Positions 1 to 7,500 of a DNA stretch of 9,684 nucleotides are shown one piece after another. Within the stretch, counting starts at the first letter, position 1. Each line of letters begins with the position of its first letter. Below the pieces are notes generated by a model. The model searched no databases, was not told the origin of the DNA, and saw only the letters and a list, made by a program, of their open reading frames with translations. Position numbers and translations under genes: made by a program. Source of the DNA: an uncultured Sulfurovum sp. (GTDB lineage: Bacteria > Campylobacterota > Campylobacteria > Campylobacterales > Sulfurovaceae); assembly GCA_947313765.1 (NCBI GenBank), contig CAMZNQ010000269.1:1-9684 (forward strand), written 5' to 3'.

Positions 1-75
1 CACTCTCTTTTTCAAACTCAACTTTATAAAATAGGGATAGTTCAGTATGATTTAAATCTTTAGCTTTTAGCCCCC

Positions 76-117
76 GTTCCGTAAACCCTCGCCGTTAAGG
101 GCGGGGATATAAGGAAC
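76..117. repeat. Compound stem-loop, possible IS200/IS605-type end
   Basis: Seen directly: an outer arm GTTCC (76-80) pairs with GGAAC (113-117). An inner arm CCC-t-CGCC (86-93) pairs with GGCGGGG (100-106) around a 6-nt GTTAAG loop, with one bulged T. This stretch is far more GC-rich than its surroundings. Subterminal hairpins with this kind of imperfect GC-rich stem are typical of IS200/IS605-family ends and their associated RNAs. No transposase or TnpB reading frame can be recognised in the 75 bases to its left. The assignment to a mobile element is an inference from structure only; it could also be a REP-like intergenic repeat. It lies 42 nt beyond the stop of the dus gene. Confidence 0.4.
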
Positions 118-132
118 ATTTGCGAAGCAAAT
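118..132. terminator. Short perfect hairpin downstream of dus, possible weak terminator
   Basis: ATTTGC and GCAAAT form a perfect 6-bp stem closed by a 3-nt loop. It directly abuts the larger stem-loop at 76-117 and begins 26 nt after the dus stop codon. On the minus strand no T-tract follows, so it is not a canonical intrinsic terminator. It could block readthrough, protect the 3' end of the operon transcript, or be part of the neighbouring repeat. Confidence 0.35.
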
Positions 133-158
133 ATAAATAGGAAAAATTAGAAAATTAT

Positions 159-1133
159 TTATGAAATAGTGTTACAGATATCTTGAGAAAAAAACTCTTT
201 TGTTACATCTCTCATCTCTGAGACATCTTCTATTCTATTGACTAAATTTCTAAATTTTGATGCACCTTGATAACCTGCCTTTGAGTATGTATGTAGATGT
301 TTTCTAAATATAATAGCTCCATGAGAGCCATAGTGTTCTACCATCTGGTCAAAATGCTCCAATATAACCTCTTGAACTAGAGAGGAAGTGAGTTCTGAAC
401 TTCCTGTACCATTGATATAGTTTTTCATCAGTTTAAAAATCCAAGGTTTACCAACAGCTCCACGACCAACCATAACACCAGCAGAACCTGTATGTTCTAA
501 AACCCATTTGGCTTTTTGAGGTGTTGTAATATCTCCATTTGCTAAAACAGGAATATTGACAGCATCTACAATCTCTTTAATAGCATCATAATCAACCTCT
601 GCTTTATATTTTCCTGCTTTAGTTCTCCCATGAACAGCAATATAATCAGCACCACTATCTTCACAAAGCTTTGCTATTTCAACATGATTTTTTTCATTAA
701 ACCCTAGACGCATTTTAACAGATGTGTACTCTTTATTTGAGTATCTTTTTATGGTTTTAATTGTCTTTGCCATTTGGGGTAGGTTGGTCAATAGAGAAGA
801 GCCTTGTAGGTTATTGACAACTTTTGGAGCAGGACAACCACAATTTAAGTCAATAATATCTATTCCATCTCGTTCATTTAAAAGTTCAACAGCTTGATGA
901 ATAATATTTATATCAGAACCTGCAATTTGTATGCTATAAGGATTTTCAAGAGGACTCTTCTCTAACATTTTAAAAGTTTTTTTACTCTTAAAGGCTAGAG
1001 CATTTGAACTAATCATTTCAGAGACAGTTAAGTCTACTCCAAATTTTTTGACAACGGAACGAAAAGGTAAGTCAGTAAACCCTGCCAAAGGGGCAAGGGC
1101 AAAAAGTGGTTTAGAGAAATCTATTTTAGCCAT
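159..1133 (-). CDS. dusB: tRNA-dihydrouridine synthase, DusB-type
   Basis: Flavoenzyme that reduces uridine to dihydrouridine in tRNA, using FMN and NAD(P)H in the cytoplasm. The 324-residue protein has the Dus TIM barrel in the N-terminal two thirds and the helical tRNA-binding domain after about residue 240. Visible hallmarks are APLAGFTDLPFR near residues 14-25, QIAGSD at 69-74, DLNCGCPAPKV at 95-105 with the expected catalytic Cys100, KMRLG at 140-144, AVHGRT at 166-171, PVLANGD at 195-201, and GVMVGRGAVGKPWIF at 219-233 for FMN phosphate binding. Length is normal for DusB (about 320). The ATG sits 2 nt after the stop of the upstream membrane-protein gene and has no strong Shine-Dalgarno, which suggests translational coupling. 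It is the last gene of the minus-strand run. The family is secure; DusB rather than another Dus subgroup rests on overall resemblance. Confidence 0.93.
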   Translation of the reverse strand: MAKIDFSKPLFALAPLAGFTDLPFRSVVKKFGVDLTVSEMISSNALAFKSKKTFKMLEKSPLENPYSIQIAGSDINIIHQAVELLNERDGIDIIDLNCGCPAPKVVNNLQGSSLLTNLPQMAKTIKTIKRYSNKEYTSVKMRLGFNEKNHVEIAKLCEDSGADYIAVHGRTKAGKYKAEVDYDAIKEIVDAVNIPVLANGDITTPQKAKWVLEHTGSAGVMVGRGAVGKPWIFKLMKNYINGTGSSELTSSLVQEVILEHFDQMVEHYGSHGAIIFRKHLHTYSKAGYQGASKFRNLVNRIEDVSEMRDVTKEFFSQDICNTIS

Positions 1134-1135
1134 TC

Positions 1136-2176
1136 TTAAGCATCACAAATATGACGAATATCCATTAAATCTGTAATTTTATATTTTTTATGCTCTTTTT
1201 TCAAATCATATAAAGCTCTAAATCGTTTAAAATCATCATCTCCATGCTCTTGTAGATACTCTCCTGCCTTATCTATCATCTCATATTCAAATAGCAAGTA
1301 AAGATATGCTATCTCTGCTTTTGAATATTTTGATTGATAATCTTTCCATAGAGCCAGATTGTCAACAGGAGATAACTCTCTCATCATAATGGTTGAAAAT
1401 CTTAAGAAATCAGAGCAATCTAAAGATTCCTCTAACTCAATAATAAATTTATCAAAAATCTCTTTAGTTAATCCTAAATTGTCTTCACTATTTACACGCT
1501 CCAATAGTATTAAAAAACTACTTTTATCAAAAATATTTATATATTTTTGAGCTTGTGCAAAAGTTGTAACAGATGCAAATCTATTTAGTGCTATTTTAAA
1601 GATATTATCATCATAAGATAGTCTATCTTGGATAATCTCTTCTGCAAAAGATTCATCTTTATCTAAACGGTTTAAAATATTCTGTTTAAATAGAGGATTT
1701 GTAGAGGATAGTAATTTTGAAAGTTTTTTAGCTCTTAAATCAACATACTCCCCTCTATTTATATCTTCTATAATAGACAATGCCTCTTTTAACTTTTCAG
1801 AACTGCTCTCTACCTTACCATTTAACTTTATATTGGAAACAGATAATAGTGAAGCTGTCTCTTTAAGTTGAGGTAGATTAAATTTATGTGCTTTAGGCTC
1901 ATTGAGTAATGCCCAATATAAAGCATCATCTAATGTATCTGTATCTCTCTCCCACTTCTTAAACTTAAAAAAGTTTTTTGTTCCATAAAACATCATATGA
2001 AGTAATGAAGCCAACATTAAAATAGCCATTGGCAATAGAACCCACAGAGCTATGGGAAGCTCTACAGGAAATCCCAACTCATTATAAGTATAGTTTCCAG
2101 GATTAATGGTGTAGACAAAAACACCTACAATAGCCATTAATATTATAGAAGCTATAATATATAAACCTAAACGCAT
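1136..2176 (-). CDS. Conserved two-helix membrane protein with cytoplasmic helical domain
   Basis: Function unknown. The ATG at 2176 is preferred because AAGGAG (2182-2187) lies 5 nt upstream; an ATG 63 nt earlier would put the first 21 residues over the end of dksA. The resulting protein has 346 residues. Residues about 4-23 and 41-64 are hydrophobic helices separated by a short loop, and the remaining roughly 280 residues are charged, helix-rich and probably cytoplasmic. The first 65 residues resemble the LapA/DUF1049 layout (two helices, a conserved Asn-containing loop, LP at the start of helix 2), but this is only a visual resemblance. No catalytic motif is visible. It starts 10 nt after the dksA-family stop and ends 2 nt before dus. 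As I recall, C. jejuni Cj0124c is a membrane protein at the equivalent position, so the gene appears to be part of a conserved Campylobacterota cluster. Confidence 0.8.
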   Translation of the reverse strand: MRLGLYIIASIILMAIVGVFVYTINPGNYTYNELGFPVELPIALWVLLPMAILMLASLLHMMFYGTKNFFKFKKWERDTDTLDDALYWALLNEPKAHKFNLPQLKETASLLSVSNIKLNGKVESSSEKLKEALSIIEDINRGEYVDLRAKKLSKLLSSTNPLFKQNILNRLDKDESFAEEIIQDRLSYDDNIFKIALNRFASVTTFAQAQKYINIFDKSSFLILLERVNSEDNLGLTKEIFDKFIIELEESLDCSDFLRFSTIMMRELSPVDNLALWKDYQSKYSKAEIAYLYLLFEYEMIDKAGEYLQEHGDDDFKRFRALYDLKKEHKKYKITDLMDIRHICDA

Positions 2177-2186
2177 AAACACTCCT

Positions 2187-2543
2187 TTAATTATGTTTTT
2201 TTTCAACAACCTCTCTACATGTAATACAATAACGTGCAAAGGTTTTAACCTTTAAACGCTCTATATTAATCTCATCTTCACACATCTCACAGATACCATA
2301 AAGATTATTTTCTATTTTATCTAAAGCTAGTTCAATTTCTGCTAATTCCTCAGACTGTTGTTTTGAAATAGCATTCTCCACTGCAACCTCTAGTGACATC
2401 GCAGCATGGTCTCCTTCATCTTTTAACTCATTTCTTCTTAATCCATTTATATCAATAGATACTTTACCTAAATTATTCTCTATCTGTTCTTTTCTATCTT
2501 CTTATAATTGTTTAAATCTATTTATCTCTTCTGTAGTTAACAT
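2187..2543 (-). pseudogene. dksA: DksA/TraR-family regulator interrupted by in-frame TAA at codon 14
   Basis: DksA-family proteins bind RNA polymerase through the secondary channel and adjust rRNA and biosynthetic promoters, often with ppGpp. Reading from ATG 2543, which has AGGAAA (2551-2556) 7 nt upstream, gives MLTTEEINRFKQL, then TAA (2502-2504), then EDRKEQIENNL and an unbroken frame to the stop at 2187. The total is 119 codons including the terminal stop, close to the usual Campylobacterota DksA-like length. Hallmarks survive: a coiled-coil tip motif of DxxDxA type at codons 42-47 (D42, D45, A47), and four zinc-finger cysteines at 85, 88, 106 and 109. A one-base change (for example TTA to TAA) would explain the interruption. 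It may be a true nonsense mutation, a sequencing error, or a gene now expressed only from the internal ATG at 2399, which yields 70 residues without the tip motif. The position between rlmH and the membrane-protein gene matches the dksA-like locus of Campylobacter. Confidence 0.8.
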
Positions 2544-2558
2544 TTTATACTTTCCTAA

Positions 2559-3020
2559 TTATTTATGATATGGATGGTTATTTAAAATTGTTAATCCTCT
2601 AAATATCTGTTCCATAAGCACTAATTTTGTCAGTTTATGTGACATTGTAATTTTACCAAAAGAGACCTCTTTGTTACATTGTCTTAAAAAACTGCTCTCA
2701 AGCCCATAAGCTCCACCAATAAAGAAGTTTACAACTCCTCTATCCTTAAACAAATTTGAAAACTCAAAGCTATCTAGCTCTTTACTATCAGGATGTAATG
2801 CTATATTGTACCCTCCCGATAGATATCTTTCTAATGCAAGGGTATAAGCTTTTTGTGAAGCCTCTGTGGAGATATCATGTGCTTTAGTAATATCTTTAGT
2901 AAATATCTCAAAAACCTCCACTTTAGCAAAAGGTTTAGATATTTTTTTGTAGTGTTCTATTAGTGGCAGATATAGTTTATCTTTTGATTTTTTATCAATT
3001 ATATATATATTAATCTTCAT
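2559..3020 (-). CDS. rlmH: 23S rRNA pseudouridine-1915 N3-methyltransferase RlmH
   Basis: SPOUT-class enzyme that methylates pseudouridine 1915 in helix 69 of 23S rRNA using S-adenosylmethionine; it acts on assembled 70S ribosomes. The 153-residue protein shows the family signature: FFIGGAYG at 99-106, SFGKITMSHKLTKLVLMEQIFR from about 120 to 141, and the terminal HPYHK at 149-153 characteristic of RlmH. Length matches the family (about 155). The start at ATG 3020 is chosen because AGGAAG (3029-3034) lies 8 nt upstream; a GTG at 3027-3029 would add three residues but overlaps that same Shine-Dalgarno. The first 11 bases overlap the end of the thiE-like gene in another frame, so translation is probably coupled. 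It is followed after 15 nt by the dksA-family gene. Confidence 0.95.
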   Translation of the reverse strand: MKINIYIIDKKSKDKLYLPLIEHYKKISKPFAKVEVFEIFTKDITKAHDISTEASQKAYTLALERYLSGGYNIALHPDSKELDSFEFSNLFKDRGVVNFFIGGAYGLESSFLRQCNKEVSFGKITMSHKLTKLVLMEQIFRGLTILNNHPYHK

Positions 3021-3570
3021 ACAGGTCACTTCCTATGACTCTATATGATATTTGAGAAGAGAAAGAGTCACTAAGTTTCACACCACCAATTAAACCAACA
3101 GGGTGTTTTGACTCTTTTGCTAATTCCAGAGCTTTATAACCCAATACTTTAGCTTCAGACTTTGTTTTTGTACCTCTGTATGCACCTAATCCAATATAGT
3201 CTAGATTTAATTCATTTGCTTCTAAAATCTCTTCTCTATTGTGAGTAGAGAGTCCTAAAAGTTTAGAGCCTATCTCTTTACGAATAATAGTAACAGCTTT
3301 AGTTAAATCATCTGAATATTCTCGAATATCCTCTTGTCCAACATGCAGACCATCAACATAAGATATAAGCTCGATTGTATCATTAATAATAAGTTTGCCA
3401 CTGTAAAAACGTCTAATTTCTAATAGGTCTTTAAGTTTTTCATCAATAGAACCGACTTTATTTCGATATTGAGCAATAGGAATATTTAAATCTTCAATTT
3501 TTTGGGAGAGTTTTGCTAAAGAGACTCTTCGTTTAAGAAGAGCCTCTTTATCTAAAAGAGCATAAATCAT
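3010..3570 (-). CDS. ThiE-like thiamine-phosphate synthase
   Basis: Probable thiamine-phosphate synthase, which joins HMP pyrophosphate to the thiazole phosphate to give thiamine monophosphate. The 186-residue TIM-barrel protein keeps the ThiE active-site set: QYRNK (34-38, with the basic pair R36 and K38), IIND (61-64), GLHVGQED (74-81, with the Mg-ligand candidate D81), GLSTH (106-110), DYIGLGAYRGTKTK (124-137) and IGGV (161-164). It is shorter than the usual 205-215 residues. The part after IGGV is only about 22 residues long and lacks the usual GVAVVSAI-type ending, so the last barrel elements are reduced. A divergent paralogue with another substrate, of the TenI type, is the main alternative, but the retained basic residues favour true catalysis. 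The ATG lies 2 nt after the accD stop with no clear Shine-Dalgarno, suggesting coupling; the 3' end overlaps rlmH. Confidence 0.8.
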   Translation of the reverse strand: MIYALLDKEALLKRRVSLAKLSQKIEDLNIPIAQYRNKVGSIDEKLKDLLEIRRFYSGKLIINDTIELISYVDGLHVGQEDIREYSDDLTKAVTIIRKEIGSKLLGLSTHNREEILEANELNLDYIGLGAYRGTKTKSEAKVLGYKALELAKESKHPVGLIGGVKLSDSFSSQISYRVIGSDLYED

Positions 3571-3572
3571 AT

Positions 3573-4433
3573 TTAAGCTTTTTGAATCTTTGGATTATCT
3601 TCTAAAAATAATTTTAATAGACCATGAACTGTATCTTTCATATCATTTCTATCTACAATCATATCAATAAGACCATGCTCTAGTAGAAATTCTGAACGCT
3701 GGAAACCTTCAGGTAAGTCAACCCCCACTGTCTGTTTAATTACTCTTTGACCAGCAAAACCAATCAACGCACCTGGTTCTGCAATGATAATATCACCCAA
3801 CATTGCAAATGAGGCAGATACCCCACCCATTGTTGGGTCTGTTAAGATAGAGATAAAAGGTAGACCATTAAGGTGTAAACGGTTTAATGCAGCTGATGTT
3901 TTACTCATCTGAAGTAGAGAGAATGTACTCTCTTGCATTCTTGCACCACCAGAAGCCGATATAATGATAAATCCACATTTTTTCTCAATAGCACGATTGA
4001 TAGAACGAACAATCTTCTCTCCTTCAACAGAGCCTAAACTCCCACCCATAAAGGAGAAATCAAAGATGACTAATTCTGCTTCTATACCATTAATTGTACA
4101 AGAGCCAGAGACAACAGAAGATGTTTTACCTGTCTTAGCTTTCGCCTCATCAATACGTTTTCTATATGATTTTTTATCAATAAATTTAAGTGGGTCAATA
4201 GGAGCTAAAGAGGAGTCATACTCTACAAAAGAGCCTTCATCACAAAGAACCTCTTCACGTTTTTTAGCATTAATCCTAAAATGGTGGTTACATTTAGGAC
4301 AAACATTATGTTTAGATTCCACCTCTTTATAATACATAAGTGCCAGACATTTAGGACACTTAATCCAACTGCTTCGTTCATCCTTTGTAGTCTCACTGCT
4401 TAACATACTAGAGAAAAGATTGGCAAAGTTCAT
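3573..4433 (-). CDS. accD: Acetyl-CoA carboxylase carboxyltransferase subunit beta
   Basis: Beta subunit of the carboxyltransferase half of acetyl-CoA carboxylase. With AccA it transfers the carboxyl group from carboxy-biotin on AccB to acetyl-CoA, making malonyl-CoA, the first committed step of fatty-acid synthesis in the cytoplasm. The 286-residue protein carries the N-terminal zinc ribbon (C26, C29, C45, C48) followed by the crotonase-fold carboxyltransferase domain. That domain shows FSFMGGSLGSVEGEK (126-140), SASGGARMQES (159-169), LTDPTMGGVSASFAMLGD (197-214) and GFAGQRVI (225-232), all classical AccD signatures. Length is normal. The start is supported by GGAGAG (4440-4445) 6 nt before the ATG. 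It is probably the first gene of the downstream cluster, with its own promoter in the gap after gltB. No accA is in the window. Confidence 0.97.
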   Translation of the reverse strand: MNFANLFSSMLSSETTKDERSSWIKCPKCLALMYYKEVESKHNVCPKCNHHFRINAKKREEVLCDEGSFVEYDSSLAPIDPLKFIDKKSYRKRIDEAKAKTGKTSSVVSGSCTINGIEAELVIFDFSFMGGSLGSVEGEKIVRSINRAIEKKCGFIIISASGGARMQESTFSLLQMSKTSAALNRLHLNGLPFISILTDPTMGGVSASFAMLGDIIIAEPGALIGFAGQRVIKQTVGVDLPEGFQRSEFLLEHGLIDMIVDRNDMKDTVHGLLKLFLEDNPKIQKA

Positions 4434-4443
4434 TTTATACTCT

Positions 4444-4479
4444 CCGATTATTTTATTATGGGAATAATACCATAATCGG
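4444..4479. promoter_or_regulatory. Operator-like dyad upstream of accD
   Basis: Perfect 8-bp arms CCGATTAT (4444-4451) and ATAATCGG (4472-4479) flank a second 6-bp inverted repeat, TATTAT (4454-4459) with ATAATA (4464-4469), around a 4-nt centre. The only interruption is a 2x2 mismatch. The arm nearest accD abuts the ribosome binding site (its CGG runs into GGAGAG), and the distal half covers a candidate -10 box. No T-tract follows on either strand, so it is unlikely to be a terminator. It could be the binding site of a dimeric repressor or a leader hairpin that masks the Shine-Dalgarno. The structure is certain; the function is inferred. Confidence 0.5.
4464..4472 (-). promoter_or_regulatory. 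Candidate extended -10 promoter of accD operon
   Basis: On the minus strand TGG directly precedes TATTAT, giving a TGnTATTAT extended -10 element. The predicted transcription start is near 4457, leaving a leader of about 25 nt before accD. No good -35 box is evident, which is usual for Campylobacterota sigma-70 promoters. The element lies inside the dyad at 4444-4479. Confidence 0.45.
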
Positions 4480-4514
4480 AATCAAGAGTGACTAAGTTTA
4501 TTATGATTAATCGT

Positions 4515-4543
4515 ATCTTTTAAAGCTAAAATTAAAAAAAGAT
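4515..4543 (-). terminator. Weak AT-only hairpin after gltB
   Basis: On the minus strand ATCTTTT and AAAAGAT form a 7-bp AT-rich stem starting 5 nt after the gltB stop. It contains almost no GC pairs and no distinct following T-run, so termination here would be inefficient. gltB transcription may continue into accD. Confidence 0.2.
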
Positions 4544-4548
4544 AAAGG

Positions 4549-7500
4549 CTATTCTCCTTTTTTATCTGTTAGCATCGTTGGCTTAACACCTCTAGGTGCA
4601 ACCATCCAAAATTTAGAAATAGCTAAACGCCAAGAGTCTAAAATCGATTTTGCCTGTTTACTCCCTGTTTTTGCATAATAGTCTTTAATTAAAGCTTTTA
4701 ATTCAAACATCTCTGTATCCCACTCATCAGTATCAATTCTTAATGGTTCAACTAATTCAGGGTTAATCTTATCATAGAATCCACCATCAACATCATAAAC
4801 AAAAGCTTTTCCTCCTGTCATACCTGCACCAAAGTTAATACCTGTTTTACCAAGAATAACAACTATTCCATCTGTCATATACTCACAAGGGTGGTCTCCT
4901 GTTCCCTCTACAACAGCTATTGCACCAGAGTTACGAACAGCAAAACGCTCTCCTACTTGACCATGAACATAGAGTCTTCCACCAGTAGCTCCATATAGAC
5001 ATGTATTTCCACCTAAAGCAAAATCTTTACCTGCTTTATCGGCAGAGATTACAATGTTTCCACCATTCATACCTTTACCAATGTAGTCATTTCCTGCACC
5101 ATCAATATTGATATTTATTCCTTTAGACATAAATGCACCTAAAGATTGACCTACTGTACCTCTCATATTTAGAGTGATTGTTCCATCAGGAAGTCCTGCA
5201 TTCCCATAAAGCTCTGCAATCTCTCCAGAGATTCTTGTTGCAAAACTTCTATTTAGATTTGAGATTTCTCTATTTAAAACAATTGGTGTTGATGGGTCTT
5301 TAATTGTTGGCATTAACTCTTTGATAAGCTCTTGCTCATACTCATTTTGGTCATACGGTTCATTAGATGAAACTTGACATGTATTCTCTCCCTCTAATTT
5401 ATATAGAAGCTCTTCAAAGTTAAATTTTTTAGCAAATTCATCATCAATAACCTCTAACAAATCATTTCTACCAATAATATCTTCTAAAGATTTGTAACCT
5501 AATTTAGAGAGAATCTCTCTTACCTCTTCTGCTATTAAAGTGAAATAGTTAACAACTTTATCTACATTTCCATTAAATCTTTTTCGTAAATGTTCATCTT
5601 GTGTTGCAACACCTACACCACAAGTGTTTAGGTGACATATACGAAGCATAATACAACCAACAAGTACCAATGCACCCGTACCAAAGGCATACTCTTCTGC
5701 ACCAAGAATTGCTGCTTTTACAACATCCAAACCTGTTTTTAATCCACCATCTGTTTCAAGAGTTACTTGACCTCTTAGATTGTTAGCTTTAAGTGCATTG
5801 TGTGCTTCAATTAATCCAAGCTCCCAAGGATTACCTGCAAAACGGATTGAACCTATTGGTGCTGCACCTGTACCACCATCTGCACCAGATATAATAATCT
5901 TATCGGCATAAGCTTTTGCTACACCTGCTGCTATTGTCCCTACACCTGCTGTTGATACAAGTTTTACAGCAACTCTAGCTTTTGGATTTATCTGTTTCAT
6001 ATCAAAGATAAGTTGAGCTAAATCTTCAATAGAGTAGATATCATGATGTGGAGGAGGAGAAATTAATGTTACCCCTGGTTTTGTAAATCTAAGTTCTGCA
6101 ATTAGTGGAGAAACTTTAGAGCCAGGAAGCTGTCCACCCTCTCCTGGTTTTGCACCTTGTGCCACTTTAATCTGAAGTTCTGTTGCTGAACGTAGATACT
6201 CTGGAGTCACACCAAATCTACCAGATGCAATCTGTTTAATTGATGAATTTTTCTCTGTACCGTAACGTGATGGATGTTCTCCACCCTCTCCAGAGTTAGA
6301 TTTTGCACCAATTCTATTCATCGCTACAGCCAAAGTTTCATGAGCCTCTTGAGAGATAGAACCCATAGACATAGCAGCTGTTGAGAAACGTTTAAATATT
6401 TCAGAGATAGGCTCAACCTCATCAATAGATATTGATTCTCTACTACTATTTAACTTATAGAAATCACGAATAAATTTTTTATCTCTATGGTTTACAAGCT
6501 CTTTTACCTTTTCATAATCCTCTTTTAGACCTGAAACTGATGCTTTTTGCATTGCAGAGATAGTTGGTCGAGAGAAGTCATGGAACTCTTCACCTTTTTT
6601 ATATTTATAGAACCCACCTTTGTATAGGGCATTTTTCTTACCATTAAAAGCATCAGTATATGCACGTTGATGGTTACTATTAAGACGAGCATCAATATCA
6701 CTATAATCAAGACCTGTTAATAGTGCAGTCGTTCCATCAAAACAATCATCAACAATCTCTCTACTCAATCCAATAATATCAAAGAGTTTAGAGTTTCTGT
6801 AAGATGATATGGTAGCAATACCCATTTTAGACATAATTTTTAATATACCAGCCCCCATAGCTCTTCTAAAACGCTTAAGAATATATTTCATATCAATACT
6901 ATTTTCAGACTCTAGCTCTTCTACTGTATAGTATAGAAGATAAGGGAAGATAGCAGTAGCTCCATAACCAATCATACATGCTGCAGAGTGAGGGTCAAAA
7001 ACCTCTCCTGTAGCAGGAACAACACTTGTTAGATGGCGTAAATTATTTTTTAATAACTCTTGATTTAGACGACCAATAACCATTAACATAGGGATAACTT
7101 TATTGTCTCTATTTAAACCTCTATCATCTAAAACTATTGTTCGTATACCATTATCTTTTACATCTTCAATAATCTTTTCAACTAAAGTGTTTAGACTACC
7201 TTTTAAATCATTGGTATATGTTGTCGAGTAATTTCCAAGTTTATATACAGGGTCATAGACTTCATTATTAATATCTCCAAACTCATGAATAAGTCTAAAT
7301 TTCTCTTTTGACATAATAGGTAGAACTGTTTTAATTCTTTTTGCATTTGTAGCACTATCAGATAGTATATTTTGAACTTCTCCAAAACCTACATTTAAAC
7401 TCATGACTGTCTTTTCTCGAATTGGGTCAATAGGAGGGTTTGTTACTTGTGCAAATTTCTGCTTAAAAAAATCTGTAAAGTTTCTCTGTTCATTTGAAAA

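Noticed and set aside
1..94. Minus-strand open frame running off the left edge (reads KAKDLNHTELSLFYKVEFEK), and a plus-strand frame ending at TAG 61-63
   Set aside because: Neither has a start or ribosome binding site in the window. The minus frame begins inside the GC-rich stem-loop, and both are too short to identify. They could be gene remnants but cannot be supported.
2177..2239. 21-residue N-terminal extension of the membrane protein from an upstream ATG
   Set aside because: It overlaps the end of the dksA-family frame, while a near-perfect AAGGAG precedes the ATG at 2176, which directly begins the first membrane helix.
3021..3029. GTG start adding three residues to RlmH
   Set aside because: The GTG overlaps the AGGAAG Shine-Dalgarno that is correctly spaced for the ATG at 3020.
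4505..4512. GATTAATC palindrome in the gltB–accD gap
   Set aside because: An 8-bp AT-rich palindrome is expected by chance in this composition and has no supporting context.
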